From positions 248,001-312,000 of the forward strand of contig NZ_PIPM01000003.1 of NCBI RefSeq assembly GCF_003987175.1: a stretch of DNA of 64,000 nt, written 5' to 3'. The stretch's first letter is position 1; every line of letters starts with the position of its first letter. Positions 27,589 through 36,830 of the stretch are shown here, piece by piece. This DNA comes from Aliidiomarina sanyensis (lineage in GTDB: Bacteria; Pseudomonadota; Gammaproteobacteria; Enterobacterales; Alteromonadaceae). The translations under genes and the position numbers were made by a program. The notes under the pieces are model-generated. The model was not told the origin of the DNA and searched no databases. It saw only the letters and a list, made by a program, of their open reading frames with translations.

Positions 27589-28764
27589 TTAGGTTGCAGT
27601 CTTCGGGTGCTGCAAGACCAATTTGATATCAGGCCCAACACGTGTGCAGCCCTGAATCTGCCAGGACACCACCGCCTGCATATCAGACACAGTGGGCAAA
27701 TTCATTCCATTCAAACCATCTGGCCCAAAAAACTTCGGAGCCTGATACAAAATCAAATCATCAACTAAATCGGCTTGGACCAGCGCCCCCGCAAGGCGCG
27801 CTCCTGCCTCGACCCACACCGTGTGGATCTGACGCTGCGCCAACTCTGCCATCAATGCATGCAGGTCAATACGCCCATACCCATCGCCTTGGACCACGAT
27901 CTCTTCAACGTGGTCAGGTAACGTCTGCCCAGATGACTGGGTTCGAATCAACCAGACCGGCGCGCCGTCCTGCAGAAGTTTGGCCGACATCGGAACCTCA
28001 ACACGGGCGTCCAACACCACCCGGACCGGTTGGCGTACCGGAAAATCGCCGTACACGCTCCCTTCTGGAAACTGTTCGGGACGAACGTTTAACGTTGGGT
28101 CATCGAGCAACACGGTCCGTGCACCAGTTAAAATGGCCCCCGCTTCGGCACGTCCAAGTTGCACGTCCGCGCGTGCTTCGGGACTGGTCACCCATTTGCT
28201 CTCGCCATTCGCGAGCGCAATCTTCCCATCTAAGGTGGTGGCCAGTTTCAGTAAAACCAAGGGCCGCTGTTTCTCCACCCGTGTGAAAAACCCACGACTC
28301 ACTGCGTAAGCCTCATCCTCACACAACCCCACATCCACCTGAATTCCGGCATCTTTCAGGCGCTGAATGCCTTGTCCCGCGACCTCTGGAAACGGGTCGC
28401 GCATTGCCACCACCACACGCGACACACCCGCTTCAATCAACGCATTGGCACACGGCGGAGTCCGGCCAAAATGACTACATGGTTCCAGCGTGACGTAAGC
28501 GGTCGCTCCTTTGACCTTTTCACCTGCCGCTCGCAATGCATGGACTTCGGCATGCGGTTCACCCGCACGAGCATGATAGCCCTCACCCACGATCGCATCG
28601 ATCCACGCGCTCTCAGTAGCCTCCATGCGACCCTCGGCACTGCGAACGATCACACAGCCAACATTCGGATTTGGATGGGTGGTAAAACGACCATACCGCG
28701 CCAGCATGAGCGCGCGGCGCATGTAGAAGAAATCAGCGGGGGAGAAATCGAAATTAGTCGTCAA
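27589..28764 (-). CDS. ribD: Bifunctional riboflavin deaminase/reductase RibD
   Basis: Second and third steps of riboflavin synthesis: deamination of the pyrimidine, then side-chain reduction. 391 residues: deaminase domain with [23 protein letters not shown] (zinc) and [14 protein letters not shown], then the reductase domain ([43 protein letters not shown]). A roughly ten-residue insertion ([13 protein letters not shown]) precedes [12 protein letters not shown] choose a TTG start at 28764, after GAGGAG and overlapping the nrdR stop, since upstream residues of the longer frame are nrdR out of frame. The riboflavin synthase gene usually found between ribD and ribB is absent here. Confidence 0.92.
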   Translation of the reverse strand: MTTNFDFSPADFFYMRRALMLARYGRFTTHPNPNVGCVIVRSAEGRMEATESAWIDAIVGEGYHARAGEPHAEVHALRAAGEKVKGATAYVTLEPCSHFGRTPPCANALIEAGVSRVVVAMRDPFPEVAGQGIQRLKDAGIQVDVGLCEDEAYAVSRGFFTRVEKQRPLVLLKLATTLDGKIALANGESKWVTSPEARADVQLGRAEAGAILTGARTVLLDDPTLNVRPEQFPEGSVYGDFPVRQPVRVVLDARVEVPMSAKLLQDGAPVWLIRTQSSGQTLPDHVEEIVVQGDGYGRIDLHALMAELAQRQIHTVWVEAGARLAGALVQADLVDDLILYQAPKFFGPDGLNGMNLPTVSDMQAVVSWQIQGCTRVGPDIKLVLQHPKTAT

Positions 28765-29203
28765 GACGGGCGATCTCCTCGCCAAAGTCTCGAATGTCTT
28801 CAAATGAGCGGTACACCGAAGCGAAACGGATGTAAGCAACCTTGTCGAGTTGCTTGAGCTGTTCCATGACAAGACCACCAATCAACTTGCTGGACACTTC
28901 CCGCTCACCGGTTGCACGTAATTTGGATTTGATCCGGTTGATGGTCTTCTCCATCGCCTCAAGGCTCACCGGGCGCTTTTCCAAAGAACGCAGCAAGCCG
29001 GCTCGGAGTTTGTCTTCGTTGAACGGCTCGCGGGCCCCATTGCTTTTGATCACACGGGGCATCACGAGCTCAGCACTTTCAAAGGTGGTGAAACGTTCTT
29101 TGCATGCATTGCACTCCCGGCGCCGGCGCACAGACAAGCCATCCGCGACCAACCGGGAATCAATGACTTTGGTGTCTTGCTCATTGCAAAACGGACAATG
29201 CAT
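28754..29203 (-). CDS. nrdR: Transcriptional repressor NrdR
   Basis: Repressor of ribonucleotide reductase genes. 149 residues: zinc ribbon [17 protein letters not shown]...[17 protein letters not shown] (C3, C6, C31, C34), then the ATP-cone domain ([42 protein letters not shown]). Ends RLDD with the ribD start overlapping. nrdR-ribD adjacency is the common gammaproteobacterial order. Confidence 0.97.
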   Translation of the reverse strand: MHCPFCNEQDTKVIDSRLVADGLSVRRRRECNACKERFTTFESAELVMPRVIKSNGAREPFNEDKLRAGLLRSLEKRPVSLEAMEKTINRIKSKLRATGEREVSSKLIGGLVMEQLKQLDKVAYIRFASVYRSFEDIRDFGEEIARLDD

Positions 29204-29226
29204 ACACGTGCCTCAGTTCAGACCCG

Positions 29227-30504
29227 TTACTTAGCGTAGACTGGGAAGCGAGCACACAGGGCTTTCACTTCCTCACGAACCCGTGCTTCAACCGCAGGGT
29301 CACTCTCGCCACCATTTACCGCAAAGCTATCCAACACGTCGCAGATCCAATGCGCTACTTGCGCCGCTTCCGCCTCTTTGAAGCCACGACGCGTTATGGC
29401 TGGAGTCCCCAAACGCAGGCCCGAGGTCACAAACGGCGAACGTGGGTCATTTGGGACGGAGTTTTTGTTCACGGTAATATACGAACGACCCAAGGCTGCA
29501 TCGGCATCTTTGCCAGTGATATCTTTGTTGATCAAATCGACCAAGAATAAGTGGTTCTCCGTGCCGCCAGAAACGATGTCATACCCACGTTCTTGCATCG
29601 CCTGCACCATCGCCTTGGCATTCTTGAGAACTTGCTTCTGATATTCTTTAAATTCAGGCTGCAGCGCTTCTTTGAACGCTACGGCTTTCGCAGCGATCAC
29701 ATGCATCAACGGACCACCTTGATTGCCGGGGAAAACTGAGCTGTTCAGTTTTTTGTGCAACTCAGGGTCATCTTTTCCGCTGAGAATCAAACCGGACCGC
29801 GGGCCTGCGAGCGTTTTATGCGTGGTGGTGGTTACCACGTCCGCAATTGGCACTGGGTTTGGATACAGTCCTGCCGCAACCAGACCCGCCACATGTGCCA
29901 TATCGACCAACAAGTAAGCGCCCACTTCGTCGGCAATCTCGCGAAACTTCTGCCAATCAACAATTCCTGAATACGCCGAGAATCCTGCAATAATCATTTT
30001 TGGCTTGTGTTCGTGGGCCAAGGCGCGCACTTGGTCGTAATCAATCTCACCGGTCGCTTCGCTCAAACCATACTGCACAGCATTGTAGTTTATGCCCGAG
30101 AAATTCACGTGTGAACCATGCGTCAAGTGACCTCCGTGCGCAAGGCTCATGCCCAGTACCGTGTCCCCCGCTTTACAGAGTGCCATAAACACCGCTGTGT
30201 TGGCCTGCGATCCAGCATGGGGCTGCACGTTTGCATAAGTCGCACCGAACAATTCTTTGGCACGCTCAATCGCGAGGTTCTCCGCAATATCAACAAACTC
30301 GCAGCCACCGTAGTAACGCTTGCCTGGGTACCCTTCCGCATACTTGTTGGTGAGCTGCGAGCCTTGTGCTGCCATCACCCGCGGGCTGGTATAGTTTTCT
30401 GAAGCAATCAGTTCGATATGCTCCTCTTGACGCTGCACTTCGGCTTGCATCGCTTCCCACAGCTCGGGATCAAACCCGGCAATCGTCATCTCAGAACCAG
30501 ACAT
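29227..30504 (-). CDS. glyA: Serine hydroxymethyltransferase
   Basis: PLP enzyme interconverting serine and glycine, feeding one-carbon units to tetrahydrofolate. 425 residues: [37 protein letters not shown], the PLP lysine in [15 protein letters not shown], and [19 protein letters not shown]. Close to E. coli GlyA throughout. The ATG at 30504 has AGGAG five bases upstream; the GTG at 30510 would overlap that site. Ahead of nrdR on the same strand. Confidence 0.97.
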   Translation of the reverse strand: MSGSEMTIAGFDPELWEAMQAEVQRQEEHIELIASENYTSPRVMAAQGSQLTNKYAEGYPGKRYYGGCEFVDIAENLAIERAKELFGATYANVQPHAGSQANTAVFMALCKAGDTVLGMSLAHGGHLTHGSHVNFSGINYNAVQYGLSEATGEIDYDQVRALAHEHKPKMIIAGFSAYSGIVDWQKFREIADEVGAYLLVDMAHVAGLVAAGLYPNPVPIADVVTTTTHKTLAGPRSGLILSGKDDPELHKKLNSSVFPGNQGGPLMHVIAAKAVAFKEALQPEFKEYQKQVLKNAKAMVQAMQERGYDIVSGGTENHLFLVDLINKDITGKDADAALGRSYITVNKNSVPNDPRSPFVTSGLRLGTPAITRRGFKEAEAAQVAHWICDVLDSFAVNGGESDPAVEARVREEVKALCARFPVYAK

Positions 30505-30592
30505 GCGCACTCCTGAATATATTCAATTTATCGCCAAAAATTCTGCCGTTGATCATACCAAACAACCGTCAGCGCCGCCAACGCAAAAGGTG

Positions 30593-32461
30593 TTAGCGCC
30601 AATGGTACGAGAGTCCAATCCGAAACTGGCGCCGAGGTTCATGAAAGCCCGGACGCTGGACATACTCTTTATCCAGCAAGTTATCCATGCTGACGTAAAA
30701 ATGCCACTGGGGCAGAAGCACCTGCTCCCACCGCGCATTCAACAGCCAATAGCCCGGTAAGCGCTCCCCGGTTACAGCATCCCCGAGGCGAGAGCTACTC
30801 ATGTAGACATCGGCAGATAACACCCCTTCGGCAAAGCCATAACTCGCGGTCAGGTTGCCAAAGCGATCAGCTCGATACAGAAGTCCTTGGCCGGTTTCAC
30901 GGTCGTAGGTGCTTTGCACCGTTCCGTGGGCACGCAAGCGCCAGACACCCAGCTGATGCTCCCAGCGCAAAGTCGCTCCGTGAGCACGGGCCGAGCCGAT
31001 ATTTTGCGGCTCCCACAGCAGCGGATCGGCAGTTGGCGCCCATGCAATCAGGTTGGTAAATTCGTTCCGAAAAAGCTCAACTTCCGCGTGCCCATACCCG
31101 GTGTAATAGCGGCTAAACGCCCGCCAGTTACGTGAACGTTCTGTATCTAGATTGGGGTTCCCACCTTGCGGCCAATACAGGTCATTGAAGGTCGGTAAGC
31201 GATATCCACTGCCCTGTCCGGCCCCAAACAACCAACCATCGACACCCGTCCAACCAAAATCCACATGATGTGAACCCTGCACCCCAAATCCGGTGACATG
31301 CTCGAGGCGCCCGCCAAGATTAACCTGCCAGTTCGGGTAACTCCATTGATGTTGCGCTAGACCGGCAACACTGCGTCGGCGCTCATTGTCCAGTGGCATC
31401 GGCTCCAGTTCAGCGGTTTCCTCTTGCCAATCGAGCCCAATGGATAGCTGTTGATTCCCACCGGCGAGGCGCTGGGTTTGCAGCCATGACAGGTGTTGAC
31501 GCTCGGTCATAAACTCATCGCCAAGACCCAACCAGAATGATTCCGAATCACCCCGATTGACCGTTCGCATCCGCTCGCGCCATTCGCCAAGCTGCCATTC
31601 ATGACGAAGCCCCGGACGCCACTGGACATCAAAGCGCCCCACTGTCCCTTGCTGCCGCGTTTGCGTTGCGGGAAAACAGGTTACACGCTCAAAGGTTTCA
31701 GGATCAAAGCAGGATTGGTCATACTCCGCGAGACTGCGGTTATCCGTGTGACGCAAGCGAATTTGCAAGCGATCCGACACATCAAATCGATTATTCAAGC
31801 TGAAGTTGGTCGCTTGTGCTCCATCCATCATTTGATTGCCAAATTCACGATCCACAGTGAGGTCATAGCCTTCAAATAAGCGACGGGAGAACTGGAGCTG
31901 ATGCTGACTAAAATCGGTCTGATAACTTGCAGAGCCAGCAAGTTCCCGGAAATTATGCGCTCCGTGACGAACCCGCACACTCGCCTCATTGCGCTCGGCT
32001 TCCCGCGTGAAAATATGAATGACACCTGTCATGCTGTTGGATCCGTAGAGCGATGACCGTGCACCCCGAACAACTTCAATGCGTTCTACTTCATCAGGGT
32101 GTAAGTTTTGCAGTGCTGCACTGCCGAGCGTTGGGCTGGTCAACGGTTGCCCATCTAATAGCACCAGCACTTGGCCGCTCCCACCACCTTGTAAAAAAAC
32201 TGAGGTTTGCCCACCGAACCCGCCGGTTTGATAGACTTCCGCGCCCGCAATTTGACGCAGCAAAGGCAAGATTGATCCCCCTTGCAGGCGCGCAATTTCA
32301 TTTCGCGAAATCACTTGCACCGGAACCGGTTGTTCCGCTTGCGATTGCGGAATTCGCGTGCCGGTGACCGTAATTCGTTCCATATCCGACGCAACGACCG
32401 ACGCTGCCAGAATCACAGATAACAACAAAGGAACCCCCGAAACTCCGAGATCAACATACAA
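30593..32461 (-). CDS. btuB: BtuB-like TonB-dependent receptor (cobalamin type)
   Basis: About 622 residues, the size of BtuB. It has a hydrophobic N-terminus (LLLSVILAASVVAS), TonB box RITVTGTRI, plug motifs (VLVLLDGQPL, VERIEVVRGARSSLYGSNSMTGVIHIFT) and a barrel with GSGYRLPTFNDLYWPQGGNP and SMDNLLDKEYVQRPGF, close to vitamin B12 receptors. A BtuCDF-like importer lies 5 kb away, supporting the ligand call, but no cobalamin riboswitch is visible. The start is uncertain: no in-frame ATG exists before the TonB box. TTG at 32461 is the longest choice, but TTG near 32425, after a GGGGG tract, would also give a signal peptide. The terminator of ettA ends just upstream. Confidence 0.82.
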   Translation of the reverse strand: MYVDLGVSGVPLLLSVILAASVVASDMERITVTGTRIPQSQAEQPVPVQVISRNEIARLQGGSILPLLRQIAGAEVYQTGGFGGQTSVFLQGGGSGQVLVLLDGQPLTSPTLGSAALQNLHPDEVERIEVVRGARSSLYGSNSMTGVIHIFTREAERNEASVRVRHGAHNFRELAGSASYQTDFSQHQLQFSRRLFEGYDLTVDREFGNQMMDGAQATNFSLNNRFDVSDRLQIRLRHTDNRSLAEYDQSCFDPETFERVTCFPATQTRQQGTVGRFDVQWRPGLRHEWQLGEWRERMRTVNRGDSESFWLGLGDEFMTERQHLSWLQTQRLAGGNQQLSIGLDWQEETAELEPMPLDNERRRSVAGLAQHQWSYPNWQVNLGGRLEHVTGFGVQGSHHVDFGWTGVDGWLFGAGQGSGYRLPTFNDLYWPQGGNPNLDTERSRNWRAFSRYYTGYGHAEVELFRNEFTNLIAWAPTADPLLWEPQNIGSARAHGATLRWEHQLGVWRLRAHGTVQSTYDRETGQGLLYRADRFGNLTASYGFAEGVLSADVYMSSSRLGDAVTGERLPGYWLLNARWEQVLLPQWHFYVSMDNLLDKEYVQRPGFHEPRRQFRIGLSYHWR

Positions 32462-32495
32462 AAACGCCCGGCCCCTTCTTCAAGAGACCGGGCGC
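32459..32495 (-). terminator. Intrinsic terminator of ettA
   Basis: On the minus strand CGCCCGG ... CCGGGCG followed by TTTTTG (stem arms at plus 32465-32471 and 32488-32494, T-run from plus A at 32460-32464). It begins about ten bases after the ettA stop and ends where the btuB frame begins, so btuB must be transcribed by readthrough or from within this hairpin region. Confidence 0.8.
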
Positions 32496-32504
32496 ATTCG
32501 CGCT

Positions 32505-34172
32505 TTACTTACTAATTTTCTTATATTTAATGCGATGCGGTTCCATTGCATCAGCACCAAAGGTCTTCTTCATGTACTCTTCGTAATCTGAATAGTTTCC
32601 TTCATAGAAGGTTACTTTCCCTTCATCACGATAATCGAGAATATGGGTTGCAACTCGGTCGAGGAACCAACGGTCGTGCGAGATAACCATCGCAGCCCCT
32701 GGAAACTCAAGCAATGCTTCTTCAAGTGCACGAAGCGTTTCAACGTCCAAATCGTTGGTCGGCTCATCGAGCAGTAATAAGTTGCCACCGGCTTTCAACA
32801 GCTTCGCGAGGTGAATCCGATTGCGCTCCCCGCCCGACAACTCACCAATGCGTTTTTGTTGATCATTTCCGCGGAAGTTAAAGCGGCCCACATACGCGCG
32901 GCTTGAAACTTCGTAGTTGCCAATTTTCATCATATCCAAACCATCGGATACTTCTTCCCACACGGTCTTCTTGTCGTCCATGTGGTCACGGAACTGTTCA
33001 ACAGAGGCCAGATGGACGGTTTCGCCAATCTCGATGCTGCCAGCATCCGGCTGCTCTTTGCCGGTAATCATCCGGAACAAGGTCGATTTACCTGCACCGT
33101 TCGGACCAATAATCCCAACAATAGCGCCCTTCGGCATGCTAAAGGTCAAATCATCGATCAGTAAGCGATCGCCATAGCTCTTCTTGAGGTTTTTAACCTC
33201 CAACACTTTGTCACCCAAACGTGGACCTGGTGGAATAAAGAGCTCATTGGTTTCGTTCCGTGATTGATAATCACTGGATTGCAACTCTTCAAAGCGAGCC
33301 ATCCGTGCCTTGCTCTTCGCTTGGCGTCCTTTCGGGTTCTGGCGTACCCACTCAAGCTCTTTCTTAATCGATTTCTGACGCGCAGCTTCAGTCCGCTCTT
33401 CTTGCGCCAAGCGAGCATCTTTTTGCTCCAACCAGCTCGAGTAGTTGCCTTCCCATGGAATCCCGTATCCACGGTCAAGTTCGAGAATCCAGCCCGCGAC
33501 GTTATCAAGGAAGTACCGGTCGTGGGTAATCGCAACGACAGTGCCCTCATAATCGTGTAGGAAGCGCTCCAGCCAGGCCACCGATTCGGCGTCCAAGTGG
33601 TTGGTCGGTTCATCGAGGAGCAGCATATCTGGCTTTTCTAGCAGCAAGCGACAGATCGCGACTCGGCGACGCTCACCACCCGACAAATGCTCAATTTTGG
33701 CATCCCATGGGGGTAAGCGCAGTGCGTTTGCCGCGCGCTCGAGCGCATTCTCGAGATTGTGACCATCTTTGGCCTGCAAAATGGCTTCCATCTCGCCCTG
33801 TTCTTTCGCAAGGGCATCGAAATCCGCGCCTTCTTCCGCATAGGCTGCATAAATTTCATCTAGGCGAGTCAGTGCGTTTTTCACATCGGAAACGGCTTCT
33901 TCAACAATTTCACGAACCGTCTTGCTGGTATCCAGCTCAGGTTCCTGAGGAAGGTAGCCAATTTTAATGCCTGGTTGCGGCCGTGCTTCGCCGTCGAACT
34001 CTTTGTCGACGCCCGCCATAATCCGCAACAACGTTGATTTACCGGCACCATTCAAACCGAGTACACCAATCTTGGCACCCGGGAAAAAACTTAAGGAAAT
34101 ATCTTTGAGAATCGTACGTTTCGGGGGGACAACTTTGCTCACCCGCAGCATACTGTAAATGTATTGCGCCAT
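32505..34172 (-). CDS. ettA: Energy-dependent translational throttle protein EttA (ABC-F)
   Basis: Ribosome-binding ABC-F ATPase that gates entry into elongation according to ATP/ADP. 555 residues, identical in length to E. coli EttA. Two ABC cassettes: Walker A GLNGAGKS (39-46) and GPNGAGKS in the second half, signatures LSGGERRR and LSGGERNR, Walker B LLLDEPTNHLD and LLLDEPTNDLD. Between them lie the arm and linker (WLEQKDARLAQEERTEAARQ; NPKGRQAKSKARMARFEEL). I start at the ATG at 34172; the frame back to 34343 only translates repeats. Confidence 0.97.
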   Translation of the reverse strand: MAQYIYSMLRVSKVVPPKRTILKDISLSFFPGAKIGVLGLNGAGKSTLLRIMAGVDKEFDGEARPQPGIKIGYLPQEPELDTSKTVREIVEEAVSDVKNALTRLDEIYAAYAEEGADFDALAKEQGEMEAILQAKDGHNLENALERAANALRLPPWDAKIEHLSGGERRRVAICRLLLEKPDMLLLDEPTNHLDAESVAWLERFLHDYEGTVVAITHDRYFLDNVAGWILELDRGYGIPWEGNYSSWLEQKDARLAQEERTEAARQKSIKKELEWVRQNPKGRQAKSKARMARFEELQSSDYQSRNETNELFIPPGPRLGDKVLEVKNLKKSYGDRLLIDDLTFSMPKGAIVGIIGPNGAGKSTLFRMITGKEQPDAGSIEIGETVHLASVEQFRDHMDDKKTVWEEVSDGLDMMKIGNYEVSSRAYVGRFNFRGNDQQKRIGELSGGERNRIHLAKLLKAGGNLLLLDEPTNDLDVETLRALEEALLEFPGAAMVISHDRWFLDRVATHILDYRDEGKVTFYEGNYSDYEEYMKKTFGADAMEPHRIKYKKISK

Positions 34173-34236
34173 CGCTATTGGGTTCCTGTATCCAATGTCG
34201 AAAAAGTGCCGCGATTGTAGCACAGCCCCTTTTCTG

Positions 34237-34456
34237 TAACCAACGCAATGCGATAGTAGACGTAGCCAACGCATTGCGTTGGGTCTAAGTTGGTGGACGT
34301 AACCAACGCACCGCGTTGGGCCTAAATTGGTGGACGTAACCAACGCATTGCGTTGGGTCTAAGTTGGTGGACGTAACCAACGCATTGCGTTGGCTACATC
34401 ACATTTTCTTCAATTTGGTTCCCAACGCATGTTCCGGGACGGTGCGTTGGCTACTT
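34237..34456. repeat. Palindromic repeat array, 37-bp period
   Basis: Heads GTAG/GTAA at 34262, 34299, 34336 and 34373 give four units with a 37-bp period (element plus spacer TCTAAGTTGGTGGAC or variant). A degenerate copy (34237) precedes them. A long-loop copy (34431-34453, loop with TGTTCCGGGACGG) follows, closed by CTAC. The last CTA is the complement of the upp stop codon. It fills the ettA-upp gap. Confidence 0.93.
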
Positions 34457-35080
34457 GGTGCCGAAGATTTTATCGCCGGCGTCACCCAGGCCGGGCAAAA
34501 TGTATCCTTTGTCATTCAAGCGCTCATCTTGCGCGGCGGCATAGATATCAACGTCCGGATGAGCGTCTAAAACGCGCTTCACACCTTCTGGGGCTGCGAC
34601 TAGAACCAACACGCGAATCTCTTTACAACCATGCTCTTTGAGCATATCTAAGGTCGCGACCATCGAACCGCCGGTCGCTAACATGGGATCGATCACCAAA
34701 GCCATCCGCTCGTCGATATTGCCAGCAAACTTCTCATAATACGGAACCGGTTCGAGGGTTTCTTCATTGCGATATAACCCAACCACACTGACCTTCGCGC
34801 TCGGAATGAGCTGCAACACACCGTCCAACATGCCTAGACCGGCGCGCAAAATGGGAACAACGGTAATTTTCTTACCTTTAATGCGTTTCACAGGAATCTG
34901 CGAGCCACTCCAACTCGTGATGGTTTGCGTTTCGAGCTCAAGATCCTTGGTCGCCTCATAGGTAAGAAGGTTTCCCAGTTCATTCGCGAGCTCGCGAAAA
35001 CCTTTCGTACTGATACCCTCCACCCGCATAAGGCCCAGTTTATGCTGAACCAATGGATGCGAAATCACATGCAATCCCAT
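34451..35080 (-). CDS. upp: Uracil phosphoribosyltransferase
   Basis: Pyrimidine salvage: uracil plus PRPP gives UMP. 209 residues, matching E. coli Upp: [27 protein letters not shown], the PRPP loop [13 protein letters not shown], and the uracil-binding C-terminus [17 protein letters not shown]. Full length. The stop TAG is supplied by the GTAG head of the adjacent palindromic repeat. Repeat arrays flank the gene on both sides. Confidence 0.97.
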   Translation of the reverse strand: MGLHVISHPLVQHKLGLMRVEGISTKGFRELANELGNLLTYEATKDLELETQTITSWSGSQIPVKRIKGKKITVVPILRAGLGMLDGVLQLIPSAKVSVVGLYRNEETLEPVPYYEKFAGNIDERMALVIDPMLATGGSMVATLDMLKEHGCKEIRVLVLVAAPEGVKRVLDAHPDVDIYAAAQDERLNDKGYILPGLGDAGDKIFGTK

Positions 35081-35108
35081 TTTATTTTTCCTTATACCAT
35101 CCGAATGT

Positions 35109-35308
35109 CACCCAACGCGATGCGTTGGCTACGGTTCTGTTTTACCCCAACGCGATGCGTTGGCTACGGTTCTGTTTTGCCCCAACGCGATGCGTTGGCT
35201 ACGGTTCTGTTTTACCCCAACGCGATGCGTTGGCTACGGTTCTGTTTTACCCCAACGCGATGCGTTGGCTACGGTTCTGTTTTGCCCCAACGCGATGCGT
35301 TGGCTACC
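35109..35308. repeat. Six-unit palindromic tandem array, 35-bp period
   Basis: Units begin at 35111, 35146, 35181, 35216, 35251 and 35286. Each is CCCAACGCGATGCGTTGG + CTAC followed by GGTTCTGTTTTAC or GGTTCTGTTTTGC. Units are almost identical, spacers included, so this is a tandem array and not a CRISPR. It lies between upp and the TatD-type gene, and its last element supplies that gene's stop codon. Confidence 0.95.
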
Positions 35309-36041
35309 GTCTTATTTCCCGCAAGGCGTCACGGATCATAACCAAACGCGCAGGCTCGTTCCGCTGCCCCTGATACCCCTGCACCGGCATATCCGGACTA
35401 TCGGTTTCCAATAACAGCGCCTCAGCCGGCACCCGACGAATCGCATCCCGAGTCTTGCGCGCCCGCTCATAGGTAATCACACCACCAACGCCCAAATAAA
35501 AACCTTGGTCAATCCACGCCATAGCTTGTTCATAGCTGCCGCTAAATGCATGAATAACCCCAGCCCGCACATTCGCTGCTTTGACTATTTTTAGCATGAC
35601 ATCCAAGGTTTTTCGATGATGCAAGATCACGGGTAACCCATGGGCCGCAGCCAAATCCACTTGTTTCTTGAAGACCACCTGTTGCCAATCGTGAGCCCCC
35701 ACCGTGGCATCAAGGCCAATCTCACCAAGCGCGAGCGGCTGCTTGTCAGCAGCGAGTTCCTGCTCAAGCCTCACGAAATCCGCTTCAACATGGGCGTCGA
35801 TAAAATAAGGATGCAATCCCAGCGCATAAGACCAATCGTCGTAATGGCCTGCCAGCTCACGTAACCGACGCCATTGATCAGCGCGTACACCGGGCACCAA
35901 AAATCGCCTTACGCCCGCTGCTCGAGCCCGATCCAGTATGGTGTCGCGGTCGTCATCAAACTCAGGAAAATCGAGATGGCAATGGGAATCCGCCAAGTGA
36001 TCAAACGATTCTCCCGGCAAAAAACCCGAACACCAAGTCAT
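35304..36041 (-). CDS. yjjV: TatD family metal-dependent deoxyribonuclease (YjjV-like)
   Basis: A 245-residue amidohydrolase-fold nuclease. Metal ligands: HCHLD (H20, H22), LGEIGLD (Glu), VILHHRKT (His), VIHAFSGS (His) and LLLETDSPDMP (Asp). Closest by memory to E. coli YjjV (259 residues). The C-terminus stops after ALREIRR, where YjjV continues about 17 residues with the conserved NNTYTLF. The stop TAG is the GTAG head of the last unit of the repeat array, so the tail may have been lost through the array. ATG at 36041 overlaps the smp stop (ATGA). Confidence 0.9.
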   Translation of the reverse strand: MTWCSGFLPGESFDHLADSHCHLDFPEFDDDRDTILDRARAAGVRRFLVPGVRADQWRRLRELAGHYDDWSYALGLHPYFIDAHVEADFVRLEQELAADKQPLALGEIGLDATVGAHDWQQVVFKKQVDLAAAHGLPVILHHRKTLDVMLKIVKAANVRAGVIHAFSGSYEQAMAWIDQGFYLGVGGVITYERARKTRDAIRRVPAEALLLETDSPDMPVQGYQGQRNEPARLVMIRDALREIRR

Positions 36042-36700
36042 GACGCCTCCGGTGGCTCAATATGCACCGGAATAGCACGACGACGGCGGAGCATGGCAAA
36101 GGCAATCAATGCGCCGGAGAGAAAAGCAAGTACAAGCATGAGCAGCTGATTCTGCCACGAGGCACGATGATACGGGCGCGATTGCGCGGTGATACGATCG
36201 TAATCAAAGGTGATACGAACAAAACCGAGCAGTTGGGCTCCCGGTCCGCCATGCTCCAAGACCGGCACGACCATCGGAACCGCCCACATATCGTCGGGCA
36301 GACTGAGTAAATATTCGTGGATCGGTAGGTTGTGACCCACGCGCACTACCGGCCGTCCCAGCTCGTCTTGAATACTGACTTCCAGAATTTCTTCTTGCGC
36401 TTGGAGATGTGCAGCTAAACTACTCAAACCTTCGTGGTTATCTTCCAAAAACCAAATGCGCGCCTCATGCTCGGCCTGCGAAACAATCAGACGTGCCAGG
36501 TTTTCGGTATGGGCCACCAGCACGCGGTCTCCTTCAGAGCGAGACTGCCAAAATGAAATCAAAAGTGCAGTGAGCAGGATGAGCGCAACCAGCATTGTCA
36601 CGATGCGCCGATACCAACGCTCACCGGGAAGGAGCCATGGACGCTTTGTAGAAGGTTGTTTTACCACTAGGTTTTCAACACCAGCTTGGGGTATATTCAT
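36038..36700 (-). CDS. smp: Smp/YtjB family membrane protein
   Basis: A 220-residue inner-membrane protein with one helix near 27-50 (IVTMLVALILLTALLISFW), a periplasmic domain (HTENLARLIVSQAEHEARIW; ILEVSIQDELGRPVVRVGHN) and a second helix near the C-terminus (LLMLVLAFLSGALIAFAML). This is the layout of E. coli Smp (YtjB), whose gene is divergent from serB, as here. Function unknown; the topology resembles the sensor part of a kinase without its cytoplasmic domains. I start at the ATG at 36700; the longer frame crosses the serB promoter region. Confidence 0.8.
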   Translation of the reverse strand: MNIPQAGVENLVVKQPSTKRPWLLPGERWYRRIVTMLVALILLTALLISFWQSRSEGDRVLVAHTENLARLIVSQAEHEARIWFLEDNHEGLSSLAAHLQAQEEILEVSIQDELGRPVVRVGHNLPIHEYLLSLPDDMWAVPMVVPVLEHGGPGAQLLGFVRITFDYDRITAQSRPYHRASWQNQLLMLVLAFLSGALIAFAMLRRRRAIPVHIEPPEAS

Positions 36701-36830
36701 AGCGGCAACTTTAGCGTAGCACGCGAGGTCAGGCAATAAAGTTGATCTGTTTTTACACGGTTTCATGGTGCGCAACCACCGATCGCATGCGGGGTTCACG
36801 CTGGATTTTTTCACCGCTCAGGATGAATTG

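Noticed and set aside
32462-32504. Cobalamin riboswitch upstream of btuB or the ABC importer
   Set aside because: The gap is too short and is filled by a terminator; no B12-box-like sequence is visible there or before btuF.
35109-35308. CRISPR array
   Set aside because: Spacers are identical between units, the unit is only 35 bp and no cas genes are present; it is a tandem palindrome array.
34925-35414. Several overlapping plus-strand frames across the upp-tatD gap
   Set aside because: They translate the 35-bp array in all three frames and have no start signal or homology.
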